A stretch of 64,000 bases of DNA from Periplaneta americana (taxonomy: Eukaryota; Arthropoda; Insecta; Blattodea; Blattidae). Position 1 is the stretch's first letter. Every line of letters starts with the position of its first letter. A model generated the notes under the pieces. That model saw only the letters and a list, made by a program, of their open reading frames with translations. It searched no databases and had not been told where the DNA came from. The DNA lies in assembly GCF_040183065.1 (NCBI RefSeq), contig NC_091120.1:22167708-22231707 (forward strand), given 5' to 3'. The translations under genes and the position numbers were made by a program. Below are positions 35,401 through 43,764 of this stretch, piece by piece.

Positions 35401-38400
35401 TACCACGGAAGGTGTTAGATGTATTGAAGTGTGATGGATCATTACCTATGAGCCCAGGCGCAGGACGTACTAGGTGCAATTTTCCTGGATCTCCAATCTT
35501 GGAAGCTGTGGAACGTCTTTACATGTTACATCTGAATGTGGACAGGATGTTGGCAGATTCAACAGTTAAGGGTTGGATGTCTACATATAATGTGGAACAT
35601 GGTTTTTCTAACCCTTCACATGTATGTATGTTTTAAGTTTTAATGTATAGCTTATGTTATTTCATCCATTTCTTAATCTTTTTATATATTTGGTATATGT
35701 TGTAAATTCGTGAAAATTAACGTTGTTTTTATTCTAAATTATTTTGTGCTTAACTTCTTAGCACTAAATAATTTAGTTTAAATTAATATATATTATGTCT
35801 TTACAAAGTATTGCTGTGCACATAAATTTGATTTCCATGATTTTTGCTTATTTTTATGACTTTACAATTTACGTTTTTGCAATCTCATGAATGTATTGAT
35901 TTAGAAAAATGCAGTTTTCTACTCTGTAGAGAGATCTGCTTAACATTTCTTTCTTGAGTGATCTAGTGAAACTATGTTTGTCTCTGAACCGAAGTATTGC
36001 ATGCCATACCTGACAGGGTCAAGAACTGTGTGTATGTCTCAAATCATTTCGTACCTTCACTCCAATCTTTTCCATGTCTGATTTAATATCTCCGGCGTAA
36101 TTTCTGTAAAAACTGCATTTATCTGGGCTCTGAGATTAACAGTGCCTCTGGATCATTGTGGACACACACAATTCTTAAAAAAACAAAATAAAAACAAACA
36201 AACAAAAGCAAAGCATGGATTGGATTCAGATCCCATAGATTTTGAGGCCATGACTTCCTCTGGTAATATCGAGTGTTGTTTATGGCATAACCATCTCTGT
36301 GACAGGTGCCTGAGGCTTTTTGTTGGGATTCACTCTTCTGACAGTACCAACAGTAACTTTTGTTTCTTTCATGTACCACTGGCCATCAAATTGTGTCTTT
36401 TAAAGACTCCATTTCGTCAAGTATATGATACTTCGGGGTGTGATTTTATGGTGATTATTATACCCTGATTTTGGTGATTAAAATTGTTTGATTTTGGTGG
36501 ATATTTCATAAACTAAAGGAACTTAAAAATAATAAAATATATATTTTTTTAAATTATCAAAAAATGGATTCGGAACACCTCAAAATCTGTGCTTCAGTGG
36601 CTGACCAGGACAATATCTTTGAAAAATATTGGAGTGCAAGAGGTCAAATGACTTTATTGTCAAACGCCTGGCATTACAAAATAACAACAACAACAACATA
36701 GTTTTGAAATTATCATTGAAACAATCTCTTTGAAACTAACAGAAAATTGTTTGCACCATTTATTTATTTATTTTGCTAATAATTTTAACATAAAATATAA
36801 TGTATACAGAAAAACTTTAGCTCGCCCCTGAAAGAGTAGAACTCGTGCTCATAATTCAATTTCATTCGACTGTGAGGCACTGCCTTCTTGATCACACGAA
36901 GGCAGTTGTTGCAGGAAAGACAAAGACCGTTGTTTGCTTGTGCTGCTCCCTGGGAGTAGGACCTGAAACTGTGCATACATCATTGTCAGATGCCACATGC
37001 ATGTAATGCTGAACGATCAAATGTTCATGTATATTTTATAACGAACATTTTCAGATTTATTTAGAAAAAAGAGTAATTTTTCTTTCGAATTCTCCATAAA
37101 ACCTGTTTTTTTTTTGTTGAAAATATCGTGATTATGAAGTAATTTTCGTGAAAATTCGCAGCTATATTTCACTTAATTTGGGGCTTTCATATAGGGATTT
37201 GCATTTTCCATGCATAAATTTTAAGTTTTTAACACATTTTTTCCATATCGTTAATATAAAAAAATCATATTCCTACAAATGGATTACTCTTTGTTATTAT
37301 TATTGCCGGAACTGTTTAAAATTACTCTGGTGTAATATTTGATATTAAAAGGTGGCTAAAATAATATTGTTGATGTCACAAATGTTTAAGATTGATATTA
37401 TCAATTATCTTATTTAATCAGAATCTACAATTATGTGCATTTTACATAACCCTGTGACTTGAGGATTACCATGGTTGACTTTAGACATGTGATTTGGAAA
37501 TTTATGATTAGTCAAGATTCTTAAGAGAGATAAGAATTCTTGCCGTGAACTCCTTCTTAATAATAGGAAAGGGGGTATAATTGCATTTTAAGAGAGATAA
37601 GAATTCTAGCCGTGAACTCCTTCTTAATAATAGGAAAGGGGGTATAATTGCATTTTTGATACACATGAAAGAACTGTCCATGGATGAATGCTGCTGCTAT
37701 GGCCCTACAGCCCAAATTGAACCTTGGCCTCCAATACTGTCTATCACTAGGCTTTTTTTTCCATGCCCGTATCCCCAGTAGTCTGGATGCATTCTGACTT
37801 CATTCTCCCAGCTCTCCCTGCATTCTCCAACCTTCCTTTTACTATAAATTTGTTGAGATAGAGCTTTCCTTGGGATCCTCTCTTCCTCCATTCTTATAAT
37901 GTGCCCTGCCCACTGCAGTCATCTTAATTTAATTAATTTGGAAACTCTATGATAGTGGCTTTTTTATGATGTGAGGTTGTGAACCTTCACGCCCAACCTC
38001 CAACCTGAAGACCAGGTCTCTACATTCATGTCTCGGGAGACAGGATGGCCTGGTTATATCCCCAGGCCCTGAGTGCCCATTTTAGTTGCCTCTTATGACA
38101 TGCATGGGCTACATTGGGACTATTCTTCAACCCTGTCAGCACATAGGGTCCATGGATGAATGGGATTCAGGCAGTATTTATCAGTCATTTTTTTGCTTAT
38201 TCAGAATTTAACTCTGTTATAATTCTCATCTATGAATTCCTCATGGGTTACTTCATTTCAAAATAGTACATTGTGCAACGAGCCTATAATGATAGTAATT
38301 GAGACGCGAGGATGTTTATGAAACGAGCGCAAGCGAGTTTCATAATTTTCATACGAGCGTCTTAATTACCATTATAGGCAAGTTTCATACCACTTTTTAT

Positions 38401-39251
38401 GCTCGACCATATTTCTAACTTGAAATTATTCATAAGTTTTCATGTTATTCTCATGTAACTGGGGAGCGACTGACCTTGTGCAATCTCGTAAATTGTGAGA
38501 TGTGCGCAGACGCGAAAGTATTGATTTTTTCCAGGCAACGAATGTCGACGACCTTGATATAATCTAGAAAGTAAGATAAACATTAAACTTGATATAACCT
38601 TGAAATTGAATTCGACATTGAAAAACGAGATGACAAATTGAATTTATTTGAATATTATTTGCAATTAACGCTAATTATTATAGTAACAGAACATAACCTT
38701 CTGCGACAGTATTGGATTTCCAGCCTGCGTGACGTTTTGCTAGTTGTCTTTCTATTGCATATCCCAGAATAATCGAAAACCTGGACTTTAATGAATAGGT
38801 GTACTTTAATGACATGCATTAAAGGACTGCTACCAGTGTATAATTACTACATTTCGGCATGGTCGAGCATAAATGATATTTTCCACATTGCTGGAGTATC
38901 AGAAACCAGGAAGGTCTTCATTGCTCATATTTGGAGGTGTTCATAGAAATCCAACCATGCATGTGCATAGTACTGATATAAGATTGATGTTACTTCTGCT
39001 AGGTAGAACATGCTACAGCAGAACTAGATCGGTGCAAAATGGAATTGGCCTACATTGAACGCGATATAAGATCAGCGATGTCAGATGTGTACGATCGTTA
39101 CACAATCACTGAATGGGTGACTACATTCCTGCGGCCACTAGATGCACAGCTGCAGACACTATGGGAAGCGCGAGAAAAACTTCTATCACGTACCCACTGG
39201 CCAAAACGACCTCTGGACATTTTAAAGCCATCTGTCACTCATAACTTATAG
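21682..39251 (+). CDS. HEXD: HEXD, hexosaminidase D (GH20), membrane-anchored form
   Basis: Seven coding exons: 21682-22380, 25402-25610, 28439-28598, 31302-31395, 32438-32626, 35389-35621 and 39003-39251 (stop TAG), 610 aa in total. An in-frame TAA lies 12 bases before the ATG. Residues 10-25 ([16 protein letters not shown]) form one hydrophobic segment, predicting a type II membrane protein. The GH20 barrel follows: [42 protein letters not shown] with catalytic pair D268-E269, [39 protein letters not shown] removes terminal N-acetylhexosamine, with a preference for GalNAc in mammals. Human HEXD begins near our residue 120, so the first 120 residues are extra. Introns 1-6 contain many mobile elements. 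Confidence 0.95.
22478..22870. repeat. Low-copy repeat around CTAACCTTGTTACAGTCCTC
   Basis: CTAACCTTGTTACAGTCCTC with a CTGTTACTTAG end resembles 6159-6185. Its complement resembles 26600-26650 (GACTGTGACAAGATTAGAGT). AAGGTTAGTGGGTTAGTTGA recurs twice (about 22765 and 22858). Family unknown. Confidence 0.35.
22930..23058 (+). mobile_element. GRPR-RW group LINE 3' end
   Basis: Starts AAATGGATTTGAGGGAGG (MDLREV), continues to GTGAACCTCCGGGTTCTC, and ends in GTAAGTAAGTA. A severely truncated copy in HEXD intron 1. Confidence 0.75.
23175..23386 (+). CDS. Candidate first exon of a secreted protein in HEXD intron 1
   Basis: ATG at 23175 opens [20 protein letters not shown], a convincing signal peptide, then MCDMSD and a region with [18 protein letters not shown]. 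The open frame meets a consensus-like donor GTATGTTT after 23386, and without splicing stops 19 bases later. The two Cys and the KSK-LILQQL run are loosely like the start of insect DUF1676/Osiris proteins, a weak impression only. No downstream exon was found. It could be a genuine nested gene, an exon pseudogene or chance. Confidence 0.3.
23765..24856 (+). mobile_element. Mariner element, inactive, with SINE insertion
   Basis: Inverted termini CTAGGTTCAAAAAGTTCCCG and CGGGAACTTTTTGAACCTAG, flanked by TA (23763-23764 and 24857-24858). The transposase start [15 protein letters not shown] (23961) is followed by an internal deletion. The C-terminal 157 codons (24325-24798) are open: [10 protein letters not shown] and [20 protein letters not shown] carry the second and third catalytic Asp (DD34D). 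The GDE-type first catalytic site is missing (GDFLNK runs straight into the ETGATC region), so the enzyme is dead. Confidence 0.9.
24169..24316 (-). mobile_element. SINE tail inserted in mariner transposase, group D
   Basis: A 148-bp insert flanked by an exact 10-bp duplication GCAAAGTTAT (24159-24168 and 24317-24326). On the minus strand it ends GCGAGCGTCGTTAAATAAAA, then ACATAACATTTAAA. The CGTCGTTAAATAA tail is the one seen in group A SINEs. The promoter head is missing, so it is 5' truncated. Confidence 0.85.
25762..25990 (-). mobile_element. CR1/jockey-like LINE 3' end
   Basis: TTATTTAACCTGGTAGAGAT then AAGGCCGTCAGGCCTTCTC matches the 3' end at 10575-10625. The rest is AT-rich 3' UTR. 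Non-coding truncated copy in HEXD intron 2. Confidence 0.7.
26124..26342 (+). mobile_element. tRNA-derived SINE, group B, copy 1
   Basis: Head with GGGGAGTAACGGTTAGAATT and B box GGGTTCAAATCC. The body is TCGGGGTTTTCCCTCAACCC and GGGTAACTTTCGGCTC. The end is AAAGCGTCGTAAAGTAACC. A sister copy is at 28744-29004. Confidence 0.8.
26768..26799. repeat. Small perfect hairpin
   Basis: GTCAATCCATAAT and ATTATGGATTGAC (13 bp each) around GTTTTT. Possibly the remains of a palindromic repeat. Confidence 0.6.
27255..27490 (-). mobile_element. RNase H-type LINE 3' end, copy 2
   Basis: The minus strand reads [36 protein letters not shown], then LSNAWH, ending in CAACAACAACAAC. It matches 1045-1235. A short internal deletion lies near 27455. 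Confidence 0.8.
27500..27990. other. Unassigned G-rich repeat-like stretch in HEXD intron 2
   Basis: Purine-rich sequence (GAGGAGGGAGGAAAGGGAAA near 27662) without a recognisable protein or ends. Its composition differs from the flanks, so it is probably the body of an unidentified repeat. Confidence 0.25.
28138..28376 (+). mobile_element. Twin-primed GRPR-RW group LINE with target duplication
   Basis: An exact 14-bp target duplication AGATAATTTATTTT (28138-28151 and 28363-28376) encloses 211 bp. The right part (28234-28362, plus) is the LINE 3' end, from TTGAGGGAGGTGGGG to AAGCCATTTGTAAGTAAG. The left part (28152-28232) is the adjoining upstream LINE segment in inverted orientation. This is the 5' inversion expected from twin priming. 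Confidence 0.9.
28744..29004 (+). mobile_element. tRNA-derived SINE, group B, copy 2
   Basis: GTGGAGTAACGGTCAGTGTG head, B box GGTTTGATTCCC, CGGGGTTTTCCCTCAACCC, TCACCGGCATTATCACCTTC, ending AAAGCATCGTAAAATAACC then an A-rich tail. The longest group B copy here. Confidence 0.85.
29158..30111 (+). mobile_element. Internally deleted hAT element
   Basis: An 8-bp target duplication CTTATAAA (29158-29165 and 30104-30111) flanks 938 bp. Ends TGCAGCCAGGATGTT and CATCCGGGCTCTA are imperfect inverted repeats. Near the right, about 29820-29955, it reads [20 protein letters not shown] and [13 protein letters not shown]-stop, the hAT C-terminal dimerisation block, and this closely resembles the end of the intact transposase at 55265-56749. 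The remainder of the transposase is absent. Confidence 0.85.
31537..32365 (-). mobile_element. GRPR-RW group LINE, 5' truncated, with target duplication
   Basis: An 11-bp duplication TGTATATTACT (31537-31547 and 32355-32365) flanks 807 bp in minus orientation. An open stretch of 214 codons (32276-31632) reads [47 protein letters not shown] and [16 protein letters not shown], the connector and C-terminus after the reverse transcriptase. The 3' end is GTAAGTAA. It ends 72 bp before HEXD exon 5, and an ATT microsatellite (32369-32405) lies between. Confidence 0.9.
32966..33110 (+). mobile_element. SINE group C, 5' truncated copy
   Basis: A B-box remnant GAGTTCCAATTCTGG, then TTTATTTGTGGTGGGCAAAG and CTCTCCATTTCAGTA match 11885-12015. 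The A-box part is lost. Confidence 0.6.
33205..33795. mobile_element. TIR element with an internal minisatellite
   Basis: CAGACGTGGACAAATTATTA at the left is matched by TAATAATTTGTCCACGTCTG at the right, with TA on each side (33203-33204, 33796-33797), as in Tc1/mariner elements. From about 33330 the inside is four to five imperfect tandem units of roughly 90 bp, each with TCTAAATTGAAGA and TCTTCAATTTTGCTAATAAT-like motifs. Each unit repeats the subterminal sequence. Confidence 0.8.
34180..34700. other. AT-rich repeat-like stretch
   Basis: Very A-rich sequence containing CCGAATGAGCAGCGCTCGTG and an AT run near 34603-34618. It looks like a retroposon 3' UTR, but no family was recognised. The rest of HEXD intron 5 (34700-35388) shows nothing I can name. 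Confidence 0.3.
35980..36390 (-). pseudogene. Decayed Tc1/mariner-like transposase C-terminus
   Basis: The minus strand has [27 protein letters not shown]-like and [19 protein letters not shown] pieces. The last resembles the end of Tc1/mariner-superfamily transposases, where an ITPE-L-TW motif precedes the stop. Several stops and frameshifts. Low certainty. Confidence 0.35.
36565..36702 (+). mobile_element. RNase H-type LINE 3' end, copy 3
   Basis: [34 protein letters not shown], then AACAACAACAACAACAT. Only the last 140 bp survive, in HEXD intron 6. Confidence 0.8.
37521..37654 (+). repeat. Two-copy tandem duplication, 67-bp unit
   Basis: Units 37521-37587 and 37588-37654 begin TTAAGAGAGATAAGAATTCT and differ at about one base, so the duplication is recent. 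Confidence 0.9.
37755..37950 (-). mobile_element. LINE C-terminal fragment
   Basis: The minus strand reads [37 protein letters not shown], the WAGH-RM ... G-PRxxW tail seen in RTE-like LINEs. The glycine-arginine-proline core has decayed. Confidence 0.6.
38263..38874 (+). repeat. 600-bp composite inverted-repeat element, copy 1
   Basis: TATGCTCGACCAT (near 38399) and ATGGTCGAGCATA (near 38860) are inverted ends of a roughly 475-bp core. The left extension 38280-38390 is itself a foldback (CCTATAATGATAGTAATTGA against TAATTACCATTATAGG). An inverted copy is at 47295-47900. Non-coding, MITE-like. Confidence 0.75.
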
Positions 39252-39332
39252 GATTGATTAGCAGGTAAGTGAGATGTAATAATGGGGAGATCAGTCATTA
39301 CCATATTACTCATGTATAAGCCTCACAATTTT

Positions 39333-39875
39333 TAATATTAGAGGAGAAAAATTCGCTCTGGTGCCGGGACTTTGAAGAGAACAACCGCCAGGATCGCCAC
39401 CCGTCTGGCATAAACGAACACGAGATGACAGTACAGTTGCTAATGCAATTCAAATGGGAGTTATGGCATGACTCCTTATGTAACAACTAGATGGCAGCAT
39501 AGTAAACCTGACAAAAGTTGTTACCGTCAAAGCCTATTACGCAGAGCAGTCTGGGTATATATGATCTAGGGTTCTACGTACCGAGCGCTCTCACCAATGA
39601 GCTACGCCGAAGTTCAATCCACAGCATCGGATCGAACCCCTCTCCTCCAGTGTTTTTTCCCTTTATGGTCTGACTCCCAGTTGGGCATATATGTTGACAT
39701 TTTATATTAAGTCAACTGCCATTATACAAGGAGCGCACTCAGTTGAGTGACTTTGTGGTCGGGAATCCACAGTTTGGACTTCGGCGTAGCTCAATGGTGA
39801 GAGCGCTTGGTATGTAGAACCAAGGACCAGGGTTTGATCCCTGGCGCCGGAGCGAATTTTTCTCCTCTAATATTA
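39333..39875 (+). mobile_element. tRNA-like snapback element, second example
   Basis: Perfect 25-bp terminal inverted repeats (39333-39357 and 39851-39875) with GAGGAGAAAAATTCGCT. At the right, 39779-39850 has GGCGTAGCTCAATGGTGAGA (A box) and GGGTTTGATCCC (B box), ending GGCGCCGGAGC. An inverted copy of the A-box half sits at about 39570-39625. The order tRNA-like head, CCGGA, AATTTTTC, AATATT also occurs at 4011-4413. It directly precedes a LINE. Confidence 0.7.
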
Positions 39876-40978
39876 TTCATAGATTTCAAAAAGGCATATG
39901 ACTCGGTTAAGAGGGAAGTATTATATGATATTCTTATTGAATTTGGTATTCCCAAGAAACTAGTTCGATTAATTAAAATGTGTCTCAGTGAAACATACAG
40001 CAGAGTCCTTATAGGTCAGTTTCTATCTGATGCTTTTCCAATTCACTGCGGGCTAAAGCAGGGAGATGCACTATCACCTTTACTTTTTAACTTCGCTCTA
40101 GAATATGCCATTAGGGAAGTTCAGGATAACAGGCAGGGTTTGGAATTGAATGGGTTACATCAGCTTCTTGTCTATGCAGATGACGTGAATATGTTAGGAG
40201 AAAATACACAAACGATTAGGGAAAACACGGAAATTTTACTTGAAGCAAGTAAAGTGATCGGTTTGGAAGTAAATCCCGAAAAGACAAAGTATATGATTAT
40301 GTCTTGTGACCAGAATATTGTACGAAATGGAAATATAAAAATTGGAGATTTATCCTTCGAAGAGGTGGAAAAATTCAAATATCTTGGAGCAACAGTAACA
40401 AATATAAATGACACTCGGAATAAATATGGGAAATGCGTGTTATTATTCGGTTGAGAAGCTCTTATCATCCAGTCTGCTGTCCAAAAATCTGAAAGTTAGA
40501 ATTTATAAAACAGTTATATTACCGGTTGTTCTGTATGGTTGTGAAACTTGGACTCTCACTCTGAGAGAGGAACGTAGGTTAAGGGTGTTTGAGAATAAGG
40601 TGCTTAGGAAAATATTTGGGGCTAAGCGGGATGAAGTTACAGGAGAATGGAGAAAGTTACACAACACAGAACTGCACGCATTGTATTCTTCACCTGACAT
40701 AATTAGGAACATTAAATCCAGACGTTTGAGATGGGCAGGGCATGTAGCATGTATGGGCGAATCCAGAAATGCATATAGTGTTAGTTGGGAGACCGGAGGG
40801 AAAAAGACCTTTAGGGAGGCCGAGACGTAGATGGGAGGATAATATTAAAATGGATTTGAGGGAGGTGGGGTATGATGATAGAGACTGGATTAAACTTGCC
40901 CAGGATAGGGACCGCTGGCGGGCTTATGTGAGGGCGGCAATGAACCTTCGGGTTCCTTAAAAGCTATTTGTAAGTAAT
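39876..40978 (+). mobile_element. GRPR-RW group LINE with reverse transcriptase core
   Basis: The longest copy of the group here. It reads [51 protein letters not shown] (catalytic YADD), [54 protein letters not shown], and ends GTAAGTAA. The 5' part with endonuclease is missing. A 17-base deletion after NINDTR and a frameshift near 40780 inactivate it. RTE-like by its C-terminal motif, but clade not tested. It lies just after the HEXD stop codon, between that and a possible 3' UTR exon. Confidence 0.88.
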
Positions 40979-41683
40979 ATTAATTGTTACCATAACAGAT
41001 ATATTCTGTAGGACCAAAAAATAATAATCTCTACGTAGACTCACAATTTTTGCTAAATTTTGCCATAAAAAATCCGCATGGGGTCTATACTTTAGTTATT
41101 GTAAAGAGGAGGAGCTGTCAATATGATACACTGCCTTCTGAGGGAGCTGAGTTATGTCAACCCACTGGTATATGAGTCAAGATAGCAGCTATTTCTTTTG
41201 CTTAATTAATGTATATTTCATCTCCAGTTCTACATTACTAGTACTGGTATATTATGCTATAAAATTTGGGAATACCATATTTTAGAACACTAAAGTCTGA
41301 ATTCTACACATGAAGAAGATTCTTCACTGCGTTAGGAATCAAAGTGTTTTGATGAATTTTGAAATCTTACGTCAGATAATTGTAGTATCCTTTTCTTAGG
41401 GGTAAAGCATGTAGATATCTCGATATTGAATATAAACTGTATACTTACATGATGCAGACAAGAAGAGCATGTATGCAAGGATTGTCAAAGTACAGGACTA
41501 TTCAAAAAGAAAGAGTCCCCCATCACTGGTCTGTATCCCATGTGAGATCTCAATAGTTTCATCTCAGTGCATTTGTCTTGTTAATTTGTCGGATTTTGAT
41601 TCAGAAAACTTTATTTGTGGTAGGAGAAATTGTCTCTTGAAAACAATACGACTTACTTTGAGTATATATTTTATTTTTTCCAG

Positions 41684-41880
41684 ATATAGGGCGTTGCCAT
41701 CATCAGAGATGTTACCAACATCATCAATACATTCATGGAGGAGGCGACACAATGCCAGTTAACAGGCATCAGAATGTCACTATGTGACTATTCATCATCT
41801 TTACGTTCAGCGTTGTTGACTGAAAATAAGGTTTTTATATATAAAACAGATCTTCTGTTTTAATAAAACGTTGATATGTT
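41684..41880 (+). other. Possible spliced 3' UTR exon of HEXD with poly(A) signal
   Basis: After the HEXD stop, GCAG is followed by a strong donor GTAAGT at 39265. A pyrimidine-rich TTTTTTCCAG ends at 41683, and AATAAA lies at 41862-41867. Splicing these would remove the LINE and snapback. Alternatively transcription ends before 39333. The inference rests on splice-site shape only. Confidence 0.4.
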
Positions 41881-42340
41881 TGTTAAAGACCATACAAGCA
41901 AGTTGGTAATTTTAGTGTGAAAGTATATATTTTGCTCCGAATCCTATCAACCATAGTAATGTTGATCACTCTATGAGTAGGTATGGTTTAAAACAAAACA
42001 CGAAAACTACAGTAACAGAGTTCTGCTATCTGTGTAAATGTTCAGTTCTAGAACTAATACAGTTACTTCAATTGATTGCATATTAAATTATAAATTTATC
42101 AGCAGTTTGATGTTTGCGTCAAGGAAGTTGAAAATCGAATATCCATAATTTATGATCACATTAAACATTAAATATCTCTGAATAAGCCTGAGAAATAATC
42201 TAGTCGAAATTCAGACTTGTTACATGTTAATATTTTGATATTTACATTATAATTTATTTACAGACATTTCCAGTAGTTCCTACTGTCATATTCAGATTAC
42301 TTTTTTTATGAGAATTATAATTGTAATATCATTTATTCAT

Positions 42341-42640
42341 TCATTCAGTGTTCTGCCCAAGGGCAGGTCTTTCACTGCAAATCCAGCTTTCTCCAATAAT
42401 CTTTCCTATTTCTGCCTTCCTCTTTGTCTCCTCATATGATCCATATATCTTAATGTCATCTTTCATCTGATATCTTCTTCTAGCCCGAACTCTTCTCTCA
42501 TTCACCATTCCTTCCAGTGCATCCTTCAGTACGCAGTTTCTTCTCAGCCAGTGACCCAACCAATTCCTTTTCCTCTTCCTGATCAGTTCCAGCATCATTC
42601 TTTCTTCCAACACAGCTTCATTTCTTATTCCATCTGTCTA
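42341..42640 (-). mobile_element. LINE C-terminal fragment, RKRNWLGHWLRR group
   Basis: The minus strand reads LIRKRKRNWLGHWLRRNCVL, ALEGMVNERRVRARRRYQMK, YEETKRKAEIG. The same group is at 61590-62560. The 3' end is near CAGTGTTCTGCCCAAGGGCA. Confidence 0.75.
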
Positions 42641-42759
42641 TTTCAAATGCTCCATTCTTCTCCAAGTCCACATTTCAAGTGCTTCTAGTTGCTTCTCTTC
42701 ACTTCATCGTAATTTCCATGTTTCAGCTTCATTTTTATTACAAGGTCAGTACTAGTGGC

Positions 42760-42960
42760 GATAGTAGTAATATTAGATCCTTTCACTCCTTGGTGAAGCA
42801 TAGGGCATCAATGAGAGCTCTCCATGTGACCCGATTGGCTGCCGTAGCTTGAATCTCATTCCATGTTTTTCCTATACTGTCCACTTCTTTGTTTACAGAT
42901 CTCCTCCACAACCCTCTTGGGCATCCCACCTTCTGAACACCCTGGGGATTCTATTCCAAA
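42760..42960 (-). mobile_element. LINE C-terminal fragment
   Basis: The minus strand reads GCPRGLWRRSVNKEVDSIGK, TWNEIQATAANRVTWRALID, ALCFTKE-stop, a typical RTE-like LINE end. Different group from its left neighbour. Confidence 0.65.
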
Positions 42961-43416
42961 GTACGCCTTATGTCAATGAGGATTTTGTTAGCCTGACAGT
43001 GAAAAATTGGAGATGGGAAAACAATTATGGATTAAAAAAATACTCCAATTTAAGTATGTAATTTTTTTTCAACATGGTAACACCCCCACCAACCTTGCAT
43101 ATGCCCCTGATAACTTTCAATCTGTTTTAGTAATTCTCACTTCCCTATCAGTCATAGTCATTAAAATTCAATTGTTACCATTCTCATATTTCCAGTTATA
43201 AGATATTCAAAAATACTCAGAGCATCTTAAATATATCATTCTCATTGAAAAAGTATGTTATTAAAAATGTTACATAGTCCTGAGGCAGTCTCAACTCCGT
43301 CTTCCATTTATTATTTTTTTAAGACTTTCAAATCAGCCATACTGATCATTGCTCTCTAGTCAGTTATTTTAGGACCTAAATGGAAAATAGCGCTGAAGTG
43401 TTGCTGGAGTCAGAAA

Positions 43417-43562
43417 TATAAAGTAACTGTCTCTTTGATAATACTCTCTTTCATTTTGACCTAACCTCACTTTGTTGTACACTAGATTATATAAAGTAAC
43501 TGTCTCTTTGATAATACTCTCTTTCATTTTGACCTAACCTCACTTTGTTGTACACTAGATTT
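43417..43562 (+). repeat. Two-copy tandem duplication, 73-bp unit
   Basis: TATAAAGTAACTGTCTCTTT starts both 43417-43489 and 43490-43562. The units are virtually identical, implying a recent event. Confidence 0.9.
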
Positions 43563-43577
43563 CAGTTAGAGTTTCAG

Positions 43578-43757
43578 CACAGTCTAGTATATACAGTCAC
43601 GAAGCTCAATACGTAGTAAATATGCATTCATAGATAGTTGCTCACCACTAGGATCGCTAATATCGCCTCATTACAGACAATGTGAAATAGTACCGGCACA
43701 GTCTATTGTTCCTAGCACTCTCACAACTCAAGCTTCGTGACTGTATATACTAGACTG
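43578..43757 (+). mobile_element. 180-bp MITE, copy 2
   Basis: CAGTCTAGTATATACAGTC at the left and its inverse at the right, flanked by GTTTCAG on both sides (43571-43577 and 43758-43764), a 7-bp candidate target duplication. Inverted relative to 21059-21234. Confidence 0.85.
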
Positions 43758-43764
43758 GTTTCAG

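Noticed and set aside
36142-36468. 108-codon plus-strand open frame in HEXD intron 6
   Set aside because: It is the shadow of a decayed transposase on the other strand and contains A-rich slippage sequence.
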